NCBI GenBank assembly: GCA_033239005.1
Contig: BSQZ01000030.1
Coordinates: 2,415,001 to 2,479,000 of the forward strand
DNA from: Lamellibrachia satsuma
Lineage: Eukaryota; Annelida; Polychaeta; Sabellida; Siboglinidae
Length of the DNA: 64,000 bases
Direction: 5' to 3'
Shown in pieces: positions 46,226 through 59,134 of the stretch. The first letter of the stretch is position 1. The number at the start of each line of letters is the position of its first letter. The position numbers and the translations under genes were made by a program. The notes under the pieces are model-generated. The model ran no database searches. It was not told the DNA's origin and saw nothing but the letters and a program-made list of their open reading frames with translations.

Positions 46226-47172
46226 AGGCGTGGTAGTTGATGGCCTTTCTCTCCTACACTCTATGTTATCTGTCCGCAGTTCGTTTCTTTCTTTTGCCTT
46301 CCTGGTATCACTCTGCACAGACTGTCGCCAGTTGATGCGGTCTGCTGCAGCATATTACCAGGACTCGAACCGCATAGTTGGACGGTCGAAACGACTTGCA
46401 CCAGAGGCAAGCTCAGTATAGAGGACGTCCTTTGGAATACGTCCAACCTCCATGCAGCAGACATAGCCAAGCCAGCGCAGAGGTGTATGCACGCTCAAGG
46501 ACATCCTTGTTTGCTAGATGATGACAAGTATGCATTGCAGGTGGAAGCTGTTGGGGACGTTTTTTTGCTTCGTTTGTTGTTCACGCTTCGCTACCATAGA
46601 GTAGGGTGGTAAGGACACAGGCCTGGTACACTGGAACCTTCGTGTTCTCGGTGTGCATGCTGTTCTTCCACACACTTTCGGCAAGCCTTGGCTGCCGCCT
46701 TTCCGATGCGCTTGTTGATCTCTACGTCGATTGACAGGTAGCTGGTGATGGTTGACCCTGTGTCCTCCATTACCTTCAAAGTGTGGTCATCAATATTGAT
46801 GGTTGGAGCTTTGATGGTTGGAGCTAGACATTGGTCTTTTTTTTCAGACTTATGGTCAGATCAAGTTCGGTGCATGCTGAGTGCTTCAGTGCGCAAGTTG
46901 GTCTTTGGGAGTCTGGGGGGTCTTTGGAAGTCTGGGGGCCCTCTTCAGTGTGCGGTGTCAGCGCTGTGTCACCAGCAAGTATCATAACTTGTCGTACCAT
47001 GGTTTTCACACGCAGGCGGGCTATGTTGAACAACTTCCCACCAGTCCATACGAAGGCCTACGGTCGTACGAAACTGTGCCATGATGTGTTCAAAGCAGAT
47101 TTGGGGGTTATCCAGTCTTCTCGAATATAGTGTTGACCATGTCAAAGGCCTTTGTCAAATCGACAAAGGCGA
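46226..47172 (-). mobile_element. RTE-like LINE remnant
   Basis: - strand pieces: [11 protein letters not shown] (RT motif A, near 47,140), a decayed middle, DLTISLKK, ITSYLSIDVEINKRIGKAAA (post-RT region near 46,700), and a 3' region near 46,440 with CCMEVGRIPKDVLY. Many frameshifts. The wording resembles the RTE-type pol often annotated as craniofacial development protein 2-like. The GT microsatellite lies at its RT end. Confidence 0.65.
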
Positions 47173-47330
47173 CGTGTGTGTGTGTGTGTGTGTGTATGTG
47201 TGCGTGCGTGCGTGCGTGCGTGCTTGCGTGCGTGCATGTGTGTGTGTGTGCGCGCGCGCGCGTGTCTGCGTGTGTGTGTGTGCGCGTGCGTGCGTGTGTG
47301 TGTGCGCGCGCGCGCGTGCGCATGCGTTAT
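47173..47330. repeat. (GT/GC)n microsatellite
   Basis: Blocks of gtgtgtgtgtgt, gcgtgcgtgcgtgcgt and gcgcgcgcgcg in sequence, abutting the RT motif A of the LINE remnant. Confidence 0.95.
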
Positions 47331-48110
47331 GTTATGTGCATATACAGTTTTATTATTATGAAAAAGGAACTGTGTGGCCTTTTTCTTTTTTACGTTGCAC
47401 ATTTGATAACGAAAAAGGAAAATACGACGCACACACGTCATCATATCCGCGACGTCTAGACCGCACTTGGGACAACTTTCTTTATAATGTATTATGTTCT
47501 ATTTTTATGTATCATATTATGCCTGCTGCTTGACTGGTCAGCCGTGTGGCGCCACTGGTGTAGCCACTGCACACACTAGCATTGATCGTGATTTCTACCA
47601 CTTTCTACCAGAATTGCCTGGTCGTATGACCACCTGTATAACGAGTGAATATATCTGCAGCGAAAACATAAATCATTCTATTTTGGACATGTACACGTTG
47701 ACTGCACGACACAGGCTCCAAACTGTGGTGAATAATGTTAGTCATGAAACTGTGGTGAATAATTTAGACATCAAGTAACATATACGTAGTTCCTAAGTGT
47801 ACGTATCTTTACGTCCTTAAAAAGTTTAAACGTTTTATAGAGCGCGGTATCAGGTCCATGTGGGACCGATTAAAGCGCTTGACACATCATCCCTGGCAGA
47901 CCTGTTCATTCCACCGCCAACTCAACTTATCTGGCAAGCATTCAGCCACGCTGCAATTACTGCGCGAAGAATATTCGTTCACGTATCCACCACTGTCTCT
48001 TGTTAGGTGTACTCATTTATACAGCTGAGCGAACTGAGGTGACGTGGATGGAACGACAGCAAGAGGATTTGAAATCGGGTTGTCTTGCATAATTGGCAGT
48101 TCTAACCAGT
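47331..48110. other. Intergenic, no gene recognised
   Basis: A frame at 47,494-47,778 has no recognisable motif. Confidence 0.4.
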
Positions 48111-48111
48111 G

Positions 48112-48132
48112 TAGCCAGGATTTAAGGGGGTG

Positions 48133-48219
<87 letters not shown>

Positions 48220-49503
48220 GTTAATAAACATGTTTTCATATTGGATAAGGTGTTTTCAGTCGGCCTAAGCCACGCCTACCTAGCTACAGCTGGCAGCTTG
48301 AAACTAGTTAAAGCGTACATGACCTATTTGTTTTAACACAACGCAGCTATAGCACGTCTTCACTATAAAGCCGCCCCCACGGCGCGATTCACGTACTCAA
48401 TACCGACGCTTCATAGCATTCACTTGGCGCGCGCCTCGTTGCTAAGATCCGTTGTTACTCGGGCCGAGTTCCGCGACAGGTCAGGTCAATGTCACTCGCC
48501 ACGATAGGCGCGAATCTGGGGCAGGTGTTCCCATTTCGTGATGGATCGTCTACCGCTGACGCGTCGGTCGGCACGGGAAGTGTGACCCCTCTGAGGGCAA
48601 GCGCGTACGCCGACTACTAGTAGTAAATGGGCGCTTTGATGCGATTGTCTTGAATGTTGTCCACTCCTTAGTTATTGTGAACAGTGGATTTGATGTGGGA
48701 TTGTGTGAACCCGCCCCGCGACCTACGTTAATACTGCGTGGCGGCCTCGTGCTCTGCTATGATCTGGACAAATACCTGGGCCTGACTGACTCGCATTCCG
48801 GGTCAATTTGTTTCTCCTACTTCTGCTTCTTGAGCATTGCTTCAACATTGAGTAGGCCTAAGTCTATATGCCAGGTTGGAGGCCCACGCCTACCAGTATA
48901 GTTGGTGATGTAATCAAGATGTGACATAATCTCGGCTTTCAATAAAGAGAAACAATTAGACTTGTCTTGCGGATTATACGTCTGGAAATTGCTAGAATAG
49001 AATGGTCGACAGTTCTAAACTTCTTAGATTTAGACTATATAATGGAGTTGCACAGGGTATGCTATACAGTAGATAGACCCTACTTGTGCAAAAGCTGTCC
49101 GTTGTTGTAAGATTCAGGCGTGGTGCAAAGTCGAACCTGCGGAACATGGTTCGAACAAAAGCAGGCCCTATAAATTCTACAGCTGTGAAATGTGCATATA
49201 GCTGCACTGCTGTGTGAGAAGACCGAATTCTCAAGATTCTTACACCGAGATTTACATCCGCCTGATAACCACCAAGTTTGAGAAAAAAACCAGAACTTGG
49301 ACCGAACTGTTGACATCGACATCTTCTTTTCGAAACGACCTGCTCTGTTTACGAACATTCTGGACCGGTTTTACTTGTGTTTATGTGTTATTTGGTATTT
49401 ACCAAAGCGCCGCTACATGGACATGGTAAACTAATGGGTGACTAAGCTGCCCCCCCCCCCAATTTGGCCTCCCCTTTGCGAGATCCTACATACGCCACTG
49501 ACG
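48112..49503. mobile_element. Candidate decayed DNA element with cagtg(gc)gta ends
   Basis: The left edge reads cagtgtagccaggatttaag ggggtgctt. The right edge, inverted, reads cagtggcgtatgtaggatct cgc and then a G-run. Such termini are common on animal transposons. No target duplication was found. A long (TA)n begins just inside the left edge. Confidence 0.4.
48133..48218. repeat. (TA)n microsatellite, about 43 dinucleotides
   Basis: Uninterrupted alternating T and A. Confidence 0.98.
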
Positions 49504-49509
49504 TCACTG

Positions 49510-50270
49510 TATGCTACGTAGTTTTTGAACCCGTCGAATTTCCTATACTGCGAGGACATCACCCGGGGCTACGCCCGTCGACACATATGTTGGCCCCATA
49601 GACATAAATAGAACACCCGTTAGTTTATAGGGTGTGATTAATGATGTAACTCTATGGTTGGCCCACTTGTGATGCACACAAAAAACAGCGAACGAACAAT
49701 GCATCAGTATCGATTATTCCAGATTTCAGACCAAACAACAATAACATTCTCAATAAAGCAAATAATGATGTAATTTCTCCCAAAATATGATTTTGGGAGA
49801 AGATCTAATAATAGTAATAAACACACCCTGCGTATAATTATATAGTATTATTTAATTATATACCGAAATAATCATTATATATCCGGAGTCCATATAACGA
49901 GAGGCCACCAGCCGTATTTAAAATACAAATAATATAAAGACGAATAACCTAATTTAAGAATTTATAATTCATAATTTAAGAAGACTGCTAAAATAACCTA
50001 AACAATATGTAGTCATCGGGAAAGAAGTGTAGGCGACCTGTGTTCCATACCCACCGTCATTATAGGTACTCTTTAAAAAGAAATCCACTGCATAGTAAAT
50101 TACATAATGAAACATCCAAACCTACAGTATAGGAAGCAAACATACACAGCTAGAGGTCATGCATAGAGGTCACGCATAGACTTAAAATAAATTGCAATTC
50201 GCCCCTGGCTTCGCACCTGCTGTAAGTTCGGCTTGTCAGGCTCGGGCCGACCAAGCATGTCATGACTCTA
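49510..50270. other. Intergenic, AT-rich, no gene recognised
   Basis: Includes AT-rich DNA around 49,780-50,000. No supported feature. Confidence 0.4.
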
Positions 50271-50275
50271 CGGCA

Positions 50276-51255
50276 CTGTGCAGGGCGGATCTAGGCTTGT
50301 TGGCGGGGGGGGGGGGGGTCTCAGTTTGTCGTTCGACTTACGAACTGATGGAGGGGTCGTTGTACTTACAGAAGGGTTAATATTAGCCGGCTGTTAATGC
50401 TTCAGTCTTTACATTGACACTAGTTCCGTTTTTTAATGCATTTCTTTAAAAAAATACGGTAAAATCGGTCTATTACATATATGCACACGAGGCCATTCTA
50501 TGCACATTTTATTTCCTTGATCTCAGGTGATTTTCTCACGCGTACGAGAACCGCACATCAAAATAGTGACCCGTAAAACAACTATAGTTAAACAAAACGA
50601 CGAAAACCGCAAAACCCTGGAGGAGGGTACACTTTCCCGCTTTTCCGTGAGTAGATATTGACATCTATGCCCAAGACTTGCACGAACAATTATATTTGAA
50701 GTGCCAGTGTCAAAGCAATCACATTTGAAACGCTGCAAGAATTGAAAAAAAACTCCGCACCGGGTAGGCCAACGCACAACCGTCGCGAGGCAGTGACCCC
50801 ACTTAACCCACATATTAAATTACGCACCGCGTCCAAAAGCTGGCATTTTGCAGCGTAAAAAGAGCTAGACTTACGGGCCTGAATAGATAGTAGTGTGATA
50901 CGCTAAATTATCGTCTACTCAGAAGCACTCGCTTTGAGGTAGAACTAAAAAAAGAGCATCCATGGAAGAAACGACACGTGACTGTATAGAATTGCAGTCG
51001 CTTATTTGGGCACAGTCACTAAGTTGGTGTAGTTACTAAAATCCAGAGTATTGCCAAGCTGTCAACATGTCATGAAAGGTCGTGACGCTGCGTGTTGTTT
51101 ATGACCGTCGTAGCTGATGTGTCGTGCCTGCGGCTATACAAACAGGTCGAACGTTCCAGAAGCATCAGAACAACGCATTTTTCCGTTGCGCCGCTACATG
51201 GTTGTATGGGTGACTAAGCTTCCCCCCCTGCGAGATCCTAGACACGCCAATGTAT
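50276..51255. mobile_element. Second candidate decayed element with G-run termini
   Basis: The left edge cagggcggatctaggcttgt is followed by a run of 12 G. The right edge, inverted, reads cattggcgtgtctaggatct cgcagggggg. The right ~65 bp match 49,407-49,503 (gccgctacatgg, gggtgactaagct, C-run, tgcgagatccta, acgcca). It includes the second copy of the 21.0 kb dispersed repeat (50,470-50,680). Confidence 0.45.
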
Positions 51256-51624
51256 TAGCCCATCTTGCAGGACACGGTTATCCATGTAGCATTGCATGCA
51301 AATAATAATTATATTATTATAAAGAAACATTAAATACGAACTTTGAGGGTATCTAGTGCCACAATTAACGCAATGTTCTGCCGACAAATTAGCAACAGCA
51401 AAAGCGAGGTGCGATTTCGTGGGAAATTCGGTAGTGCAATTTAGTGACTCTGTCACTTTTTGTAGATCGACATAAACCAAAACAACACGTAAATCAAAAC
51501 AACACTTAAACCAAAACAACACATCAACCAAAACAACGCGTAAACCAAAATACTATAGAGTTCTCGTCGCCATAAATGGTGGTGATGACGGGGCGTTATC
51601 GAATTTGGAATTAAGCAAACACGG

Positions 51625-51690
51625 CGGCGCTCACACCACACGTGGCGGCGCTCACACCACACGTGGCGGCGCTCACACCACAAGTGGCGG
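51625..51690. repeat. 21-bp tandem repeat, 3 copies
   Basis: gtggcggcgctcacaccaca repeated with one-base changes. Confidence 0.85.
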
Positions 51691-51769
51691 TGATGGGGGA
51701 GAAGAAAACAGACGCTAGCTTTGTTCGTCTTGATTATGCTACGGAGGATAAGGAGACGCAGAAAAACAA

Positions 51770-52450
51770 ACAAAATCCTTCCGCCTATTGAAATCATCTA
51801 AACATCCACAGTTACACTGTCAACATATTCTACCAGCGAACTTGCCAATGTGCCTGCTCAAATGCAGTAGATATGATTTGTCATCGTGGCCGTGGCACTG
51901 GGGGCCGCCATGTTTACAATGACGTTTGTGCGCGTGACTACTGTCACGCTTCCTACTGGTCGCAAATCGCGCGAGCCCCGACAATTTGTCGGAGTCTGCA
52001 GCACACCAACCGACGAGGCTCGTCAGGACGTCCTGAGATCTAGCACTCTCAGATATTATTTTACAAGCCCCGAACTTGTCGGAATTCGTAGCACACTAGC
52101 CGACAACTGAAGATTATTTGTCTCCCGACGAAAAATTGGCTAGTGTGCCGCGGACTCCAAGTGAGTATGCCTACTTGATCTAATCTTGGACAAATATTAT
52201 ATAATTTGCATTATGCATTGATACACTATGAACAAGTTTGATACTCACACACGGATTCACGAAAAGGCTTCCCTTCTCAAACATTAGATCAGACCAGGTG
52301 AGTAATACAGTTATGGACATGATCATGACGTCATTGTGTAGCCGCCGTCAACATCGCTATCGTTTTAACTGATCTGGTTCGTTTTATCCACCGCTACACG
52401 TGGACACATCTTAGTGAGAGGTATTCTTTAATTATCTTCAGGTGAAATTA

Positions 52451-52506
<56 letters not shown>

Positions 52507-52840
52507 TAATAACGTTTTGCACGATTATAAGAAAACGGGACCATCAAAAATTCTTAAACTTCTTTCCTGTCGTTGTCATCATCTCATTGACATGCTGGTT
52601 GAGTTTTGTCAAAATCACATATTTATAACTCTTTTAAAACGGCGGAACGTGCCATTCCTGTCAATATTTACCAATTTCTGCATAAGTTACTACGCACACG
52701 TGCCTTGTGGCGAAAAAATTGCCAAAAATCCTTCCGCCTATTTAAATCATCTAAAATTCCGCGGTTACACTGCTAACATGTTCTACCAGCAAACTTGCTC
52801 AAATGCAGTTATGTCAGATGATATGATTTTTTTAAATTAC
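51770..52840. repeat. Pair of direct repeats about 950 bp apart enclosing a hairpin and an (AT)n tract
   Basis: aaaatccttccgcctattga then aaatcatctaaacatccac (51,771-51,885) recurs at 52,727-52,835 with about 85% similarity by eye. In between, ggaattcgtagcacactagc and its inverted copy (52,080-52,160) form a hairpin. Confidence 0.6.
52451..52504. repeat. (AT)n microsatellite
   Basis: Alternating A and T bounded by inverted ttatgata / tatcataa. Confidence 0.97.
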
Positions 52841-53058
52841 ACATAAAATTACTGTGCCCTGCATTCGTAACACACCAGGAAGTCTAACTGAGGCACAATC
52901 CCTTCATCCGACTCTATGCGCGGATCACGCTGAGTCATTTGTACTTCGTCCCACTTCCTGTTTCGATGGACGTGTTTCAGGGAAGTAGACGCGCCTGCGC
53001 CCAAATTTCGAAGAGCGTTCCAACGAAATAGGCCTACTCATCATTAGCCGTCCGACCA

Positions 53059-53059
53059 G

Positions 53060-53121
<62 letters not shown>
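53059..53121. repeat. (AT)n microsatellite at the 5' edge of a LINE
   Basis: Alternating A and T; LINE-like coding sequence follows at about 53,140. Confidence 0.97.
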
Positions 53122-53123
<2 letters not shown>

Positions 53124-55175
53124 CGTTCATCGATAGCTGTTCAGGAAGCAATGCACCGCAGTCAACAAACTGGTGATCAGGACCAAGAAAAAAAAATTGT
53201 GTGCAAAAATCAGAGACTGCAGCAAAGATCATTAACAACCGTTCAAATTAACGTGTCATTTGATGGGTAACACGGGAGGGTAATATTACCAACCCATGAA
53301 TCGGCCGAACAGTTAGCGACTATTTTCGGTGACTTTTATATTGACAAAGTTGCTACCACCCGACGAAACATCAACATCGGCAAACCAAGCGACATCTACG
53401 AAACAGCATTGAACGATGACGTCATGTTTGACGGACTCCCGCTTCAACGGTTTCTGCCAGCCACCCATTACGAGGTGAAGCGAATAATCACAAATTCGCC
53501 CAACAAAACATGTCACTTAGATCCGATCCCTGCGTGGCTTTTGAGGCAGTGTCTGGATCATTTCGTGCCGTTGATTACAGCCATTATTAACAAATCGTTG
53601 GCAACGTCAGTGGTCCCCGCATGTTTCAAACGTGCAGTTGTGAGACCATTGCTTAAACGGCCGGGCCTCGATAAGGAAGTTCTGAATAAGTATCGGTCTG
53701 TGCCAAACCTACCATACGTGTCAAAACTTCTTGAGAAAGTTGTCGAACACCGTTTGAAAGATCACCTGGACATCAACAATCTACACGATTTTCACCAGTC
53801 GGCGTACCGCAATAATTATTCAACCGATACAGCTCTTGTGAAAGTCCAGAACGACATCGCAGAAGCCCTTGATAAAAAAACGTGTAGTTGTCTTGGTCAT
53901 GCTTGATCTGTCCAGTGCGTTTGATGTTATCGACCATGGCATTATGCTAACGCGTCTTCAACACTCATTTGGTGTGACTGCAGAAGCCCTGGATTGGATG
54001 CGATCCTACATTAGCGGCAGAACGCAATGTGTCTCTTTCGGCCCCGCAACTTCGTTCAACGCACATCTATACTGCGGCGTGCCACAAGGATCCGTGTTGG
54101 GACCGAAACTGTACTGCATATACACTAAACCAGTTGGTGATATAGTGAAGAAACATAATCTTCGCTACCACTGCTATGCAGATGACACACAAATATACTT
54201 TTCCATCAAGCCTGATGAGAACTGGGCCAGTGAAAGGTCAGCCATTGAAGCCTGTGTGGCGGATGTTGGCGGGTGGATGAATAGAAACATGCTCAAACTG
54301 AACCCAAGAAAAAACTCATTGTGTTTTTACCGAATTCGTCGAGTGAACGACTTGTCCCTCACGATCGGAGGCAGACTATTACATGCTGTGCAATCCGTGA
54401 GAAATCTTGGAGTTATTATGGACAGCGGCTTGACAATGGAGAAACAGGTGAATGCGATCGCCAAGTCCTGTTTCTACCACATCTGAAATATTGGCAAAGT
54501 CAAGCAATACATCACAAATGACGCACTAGTAACATCTCGCCTAGATTATGGAAACGCGTTACTGCAAGGTTTGCCTCAGGTGCTAATTGAATGATGGCAG
54601 CGTATACAGAACTGCGCTGCTCGCCTAATCACCAGGTCACGCAAGAGCGAACACATAATACCTGTGTTACGTGAGCTACATTGTCTTCAGGTGAAATACC
54701 GGCTGCGCTTTAAGGTTAACACCTTCACGCTCAACGGATTAGCACCGGCATACATGAGTGACATTGCGCAGAAACATCAACCAACGCGTAGTTTAAGATC
54801 AACGGAGAAGTCACTTCTCGTCGTACCTGTACTACACTTAAAAACACATCTTTTAAAACTGGCATACGACTGACGTGATTGAGTCACGCTCTCGGTTTAA
54901 TGACACTGTTATATACCAATGACTTATTCGTTGTGTTTTATTCATGTGTGTACTATAAGTGTAATATCTGTGTTTATTTTTTTAATGTTTGAATCAGCTC
55001 CTCTACTTTAAAAATAATCTATATTTTATAGTTTTATTTAATTTATGCAGTTTTATGTATTTTATAGTGTTATGTAATTTATGCAGTTTCATTTAAAGCG
55101 CCTGAGAGCATTTAATCTTAATTAGATTCGGGCGCTATATACATTCCGATATTATAATGATAGTAATAATATATG
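53122..55175 (+). mobile_element. L2-like LINE, 5'-truncated, reverse transcriptase with few lesions
   Basis: RT parts: LPTHESAEQLATIFGDFYID, SPNKTCHLDPIPAWLLRQCL, YVSKLLEKVVEHRLKDHLD, MLDLSSAFDVIDHG (motif A), CGVPQGSVLGP (B) and YHCYADDTQIYF (C). Post-RT: LTIGGRLLHAVQSVRNLGVI, SRLDYGNALLQGLP and LHCLQVKYRLRFKVNTFTLN. There is a frameshift at an A-run near 53,873 and stops at 54,484 and about 54,590. The 3' tail 'gggcgctatatacattccga' followed by AT repeats is typical of this group. Confidence 0.88.
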
Positions 55176-55191
55176 TACATATATATATATA

Positions 55192-55195
55192 CACA

Positions 55196-55273
<78 letters not shown>
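55192..55273. repeat. (TA)n microsatellite at the 3' end of the L2-like LINE
   Basis: Alternating T and A following atatatgtacatatatatat; possibly expanded from the LINE tail. Confidence 0.95.
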
Positions 55274-55276
<3 letters not shown>

Positions 55277-55279
55277 GGT

Positions 55280-56600
55280 TATCTGGTGTAGTCAGAACCC
55301 CTAGCGGCGAGGATGACTAAACTGGACAATCGACTTTTCACCTTTATAATCAAGTCCAATGTGACTTCGCGTATGTCCTGCGAACTATGCGAGGTGAACC
55401 CCCTCAGTCGATAAACAGCCTCATAGGCTCAGCGATAGGCGCTCGTTCATCAAAGAAAATGCGATCGATCGTCAACTACGCAAATAGCGACGCGCGCCAA
55501 CGCGGGGAACGCCTCCCAGTGACGTCAGCAATGTTTACAACGTGACTAGACGCACGTATAGGCTCGCCACGCGCGCCGCTACAAAGCGCGTCGAACGTAA
55601 ACAAAACGTCGTCATTTCTACAGTAAAAATAGGATGTATCGTGTAGACCGCCGCAGTCGAAGCCGTTAGTCTCATGGAGAGGACTTGCGGGTTAGATAAG
55701 ATCTTCGCGGGCAGACCGTGTCAGCCATGCGGGGGCATCCCCGAGATACTCCAACGTGCCGGCTAGCAGAGGATTCCCTCTCGTAAGGTCAACGGAGGTT
55801 TCCTGTGGCTGTGTATAAAGCGTCGCGTGCGTTCTCGCGCGCAGCATTTCTCTGTGTTGGACGTACATGACCGGCAGCGCCATGTGACTCCCTGTCTCTC
55901 GGATTGTATTACCTAATGCGCGATTGCAACGAAACAGTGAGTATGGATTTACTATTTATGGCATTTATGCCAACATAACAGGAAAAGGGTAGCTTTCTCT
56001 TTATCGTCACGATATTTCGCCTGCAGCGGAATCGAAACTGGACGCTGGACAAATAGTTGAAAACTGAGACGTAACTCCAAAAAGGCAATAGAAAAGCCAG
56101 AATCAAGGACAAAATACGTGGTTTAGGAAGATTACACAGTAATACACACAACATGATACAAAGACGACGTGAGTCGGACACGTCTGCCCGGAACCCGCCG
56201 TGTCTGGTTTTAACCCGATCCCGGGTGCGATGATTCAACCGTCCTAAACCGGTCGATGTTTTTTTGCCCGTTCAACTCGTTGTTGACGACGAAACACGCC
56301 AGGTGAAGTCTGAAGCGCCGTCGGTATCTTCTTAGCGTTGCAACGGCGACTGGCATCCTTGCCACTGCCATGTGTGCTAACCCCCGGGGAACGGGTTCGT
56401 TTGGCTACCACATACGCCGCCGTCCCACGCGCAAGCGTGCATCGGATAGCGTTGTGCGTGAGACAGCGACCAATGTAGAAGTGGGTGCCGAGTCGCGAGT
56501 GTCGTCGGAGCAGGCAGCTCTTGTACTTGGGCCTAGATTGCGTCAACGCCAGCAAGTTGCGTGAAACCACCAGGTCATTCATTAACTCACCAGATCTTGG
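55280..56600. promoter_or_regulatory. CpG-rich region, possible promoter or first exon
   Basis: Dense CG dinucleotides (for example cgcgcgccaacgcgg and ccacgcgcgccgctac) contrast with AT-rich neighbours. Open frames on both strands (- 56,244-56,612; + 56,370-56,564) are unidentified, and CpG richness alone can create them. No TATA box or strand choice can be defended. Confidence 0.3.
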
Positions 56601-56812
56601 AAGCAAAGCCAAAGGGCAAGGATTAGCCCAAATTCTTGCTTGGCTTAGGGAAGGGTAGTTGGAGGCACAGGCAAAATACAGCTTGTATGTAGGACAGAGG
56701 GAGAGAACAATTACAGTGTGCTGCCATGAAAAATGAGCTGATGCAATATACCACTAATACAAAATTAATTGGAAAAATCATTCAATTGGCACCTGCTGCA
56801 TACATCATGTAT

Positions 56813-56882
56813 GCACACATACACACATACACACATACATACACACATACATACATACATACATACATACACATACATTCAC
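56813..56882. repeat. (ACAT)n microsatellite
   Basis: acacatacacacatacatac repeated irregularly. Confidence 0.9.
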
Positions 56883-56889
56883 ACACATA

Positions 56890-58860
56890 CATATAATCAT
56901 GCACACATGCATCCTATTATTATATACACAACATTTACATACATACGTCGATATCATGGCGACATCAGGACAGTGCCCACATGGTGTTGATGTCTTTGAG
57001 ATGTGTCATTGGTAGTATCACTGTGACACTAACTGGACTATGACCTGTTTGAAGTGGAAGTGAAACATCTATATTAAAGACTGTCATCAAGTCTCTTGGA
57101 CGTTAAGCTACTACAATAGACTTGTACAACGGTTTAAGCAGCACTGGCGAACACAAGAATTGTACTGAAAATAATAAAATTATGTTTATCAGTAAATAAG
57201 CAAATGTCATGAAAGAACACTGTTTTCTTCATAGTTATTTTACTATTATACAACGGCAAGCTCCACAAGCATATGTTTAACATAGGATTCTCAGAACGAG
57301 GCTGTCATGCATTATTTGGATTGATATATCATGGTAACAAGACTGATTGGTTTATAGCATTTTACTGTGATATGTCAAACCAGATAACACACGGTAGCTT
57401 TGTTATGAGAATCCAGCTGACGTTTGAATAATTCCATTCGTGACCGAGTATGCACGTTGGCATAGACACACGATTGTTTGAACGATTTGCATGTTGTGAT
57501 TTACGTAATCTGCGTCAAGTGTCCAGTTCCTTCGAACGGTAGGAATGCTTTATGAAACCAGCCCAGCTGCATATTTACAAATGTACGAAGTGAAAATGCA
57601 TGCTCAAATGTTAATTCATCGTTATATAACAAGGATAACGTTCTGTTTGTTGATGTCACTCAAGTGTCACCAGCCATATAACATCACTCCTGCCTGCAGC
57701 ACTTGTGATGTTATCTGGCTTATAACACTCATGACATCAACATACAGTGTATCATTCACTAATTACTGCTTGTAACTGTAAGTTTTACCCATTTTAATAA
57801 AACTTGATTTGAAGGCGACAGTTGAAAAAAAATTTTGGTTTACAGGTTTTTTCTCTCCTGCCAACATTCTCACGCGACAATTTTTTTGGTTACGAATAAT
57901 CTATTTTAAAGCAAATCTAATGTGGGAAAAACAAAATGTTAAAAAAATCGAATGGCAGAGCCAGAGAAGCATTTGTGACACCAAAAACATATTCACAACG
58001 CCAGGGAATTCCTTTCACGGTAGCGTTGTACCACATTACCATGCAGACAACTCATTGTTCTCCAACTGTTTATATACAAAATGCAAATGATTAGTCTCGT
58101 GCAAATTGATGTGAATAATGATCTGTAAGAGAAGTGATTTTCATAGTCATGAAAGTTTCAAGACGAAATATAAACGGGTTATTTCCAGGTGTAGCCGTAG
58201 GCCCCGGGCTGTGGTCAAACTGTGACCAAATCTGGAATACTAGTTAGTATTTAATCTACAATATGTGAAGAAATCGTTAATTTATCTTAAAAACTTCTAC
58301 TGAAACTAATCAATTGAAGACAAGCATATAATAGCCGCCCCAGTTACCTTAAACACTACTGTAATCATCCATACAAAAAGTTTTTAAAAACAACTGGCTT
58401 TGATTAACCCTTTTTCCCTTCATCTCTCTTCTCCACCCCTCTGGTGTTTGACGAGACAGTAAAACATTTTTTTCCCTCTGATGTTAGACATGTGGCCTAA
58501 AACTGTACATGGGCAGCACATGGTCAGTTACGTAATAGTCTGACACCTGACACAGCAAGACTTGAAGTTGACATAAGACGATGCATATAATGTTAGCATA
58601 TGTCGACTGCGAGCTACTTAAGTCTAGACAGTGGCCCTGTTAATAGTAACAGTCCCGGGACATTTTTTCTCATCCTGGGAAGAATGAAGCAAGAAATCAC
58701 AGAAATATACACTTGGGATAAAAACTTCCATAGTCTGGCGGTTCCCGAGACATTTGCTGACATCATAGGTGCAAGAATCAATGTTATATCTGTGGGCCAG
58801 ACAGAACGCGAGAGACATGCGGCATTCACAGCAAGACAATCACCCATTTAGCTGTTTCAC
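56890..58860. other. Intergenic, no gene recognised
   Basis: Small open frames without recognisable motifs. Confidence 0.4.
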
Positions 58861-58868
58861 ACACAAAC

Positions 58869-59009
58869 ATGGCACCACACGATACTGTTGTGCGTGATCC
58901 AGCAAACTACGTGGTTGTCAACAAGGGCACTGACCAACCAGTGGACGGCACCACAGGTGATCATTACCATGAGGTGTCTGATAAGGCATTGGATGAAGTT
59001 CAATGTTAG
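58869..59009 (+). CDS. Unidentified short ORF, possible terminal exon
   Basis: MAPHDTVVRDPANYVVVNKG, then TDQPVDGTTGDHYHEV and SDKALDEVQC before TAG (46 residues). The composition looks protein-like: two Tyr motifs (NYVVV, DHYHEV) resemble a receptor cytoplasmic tail. No upstream exon was found and no family recognised. Confidence 0.25.
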   Translation: MAPHDTVVRDPANYVVVNKGTDQPVDGTTGDHYHEVSDKALDEVQC

Positions 59010-59134
59010 CACATGGACCTTCAACTACATTGCAGACATGCTGATGGCATTTACCCAGCAGTCACATATTTCTAGCAGGCCAACAACAGTACAGTATAAC
59101 ATGAACTGCTTTATTGTGGTAGGTATCACTTAGG

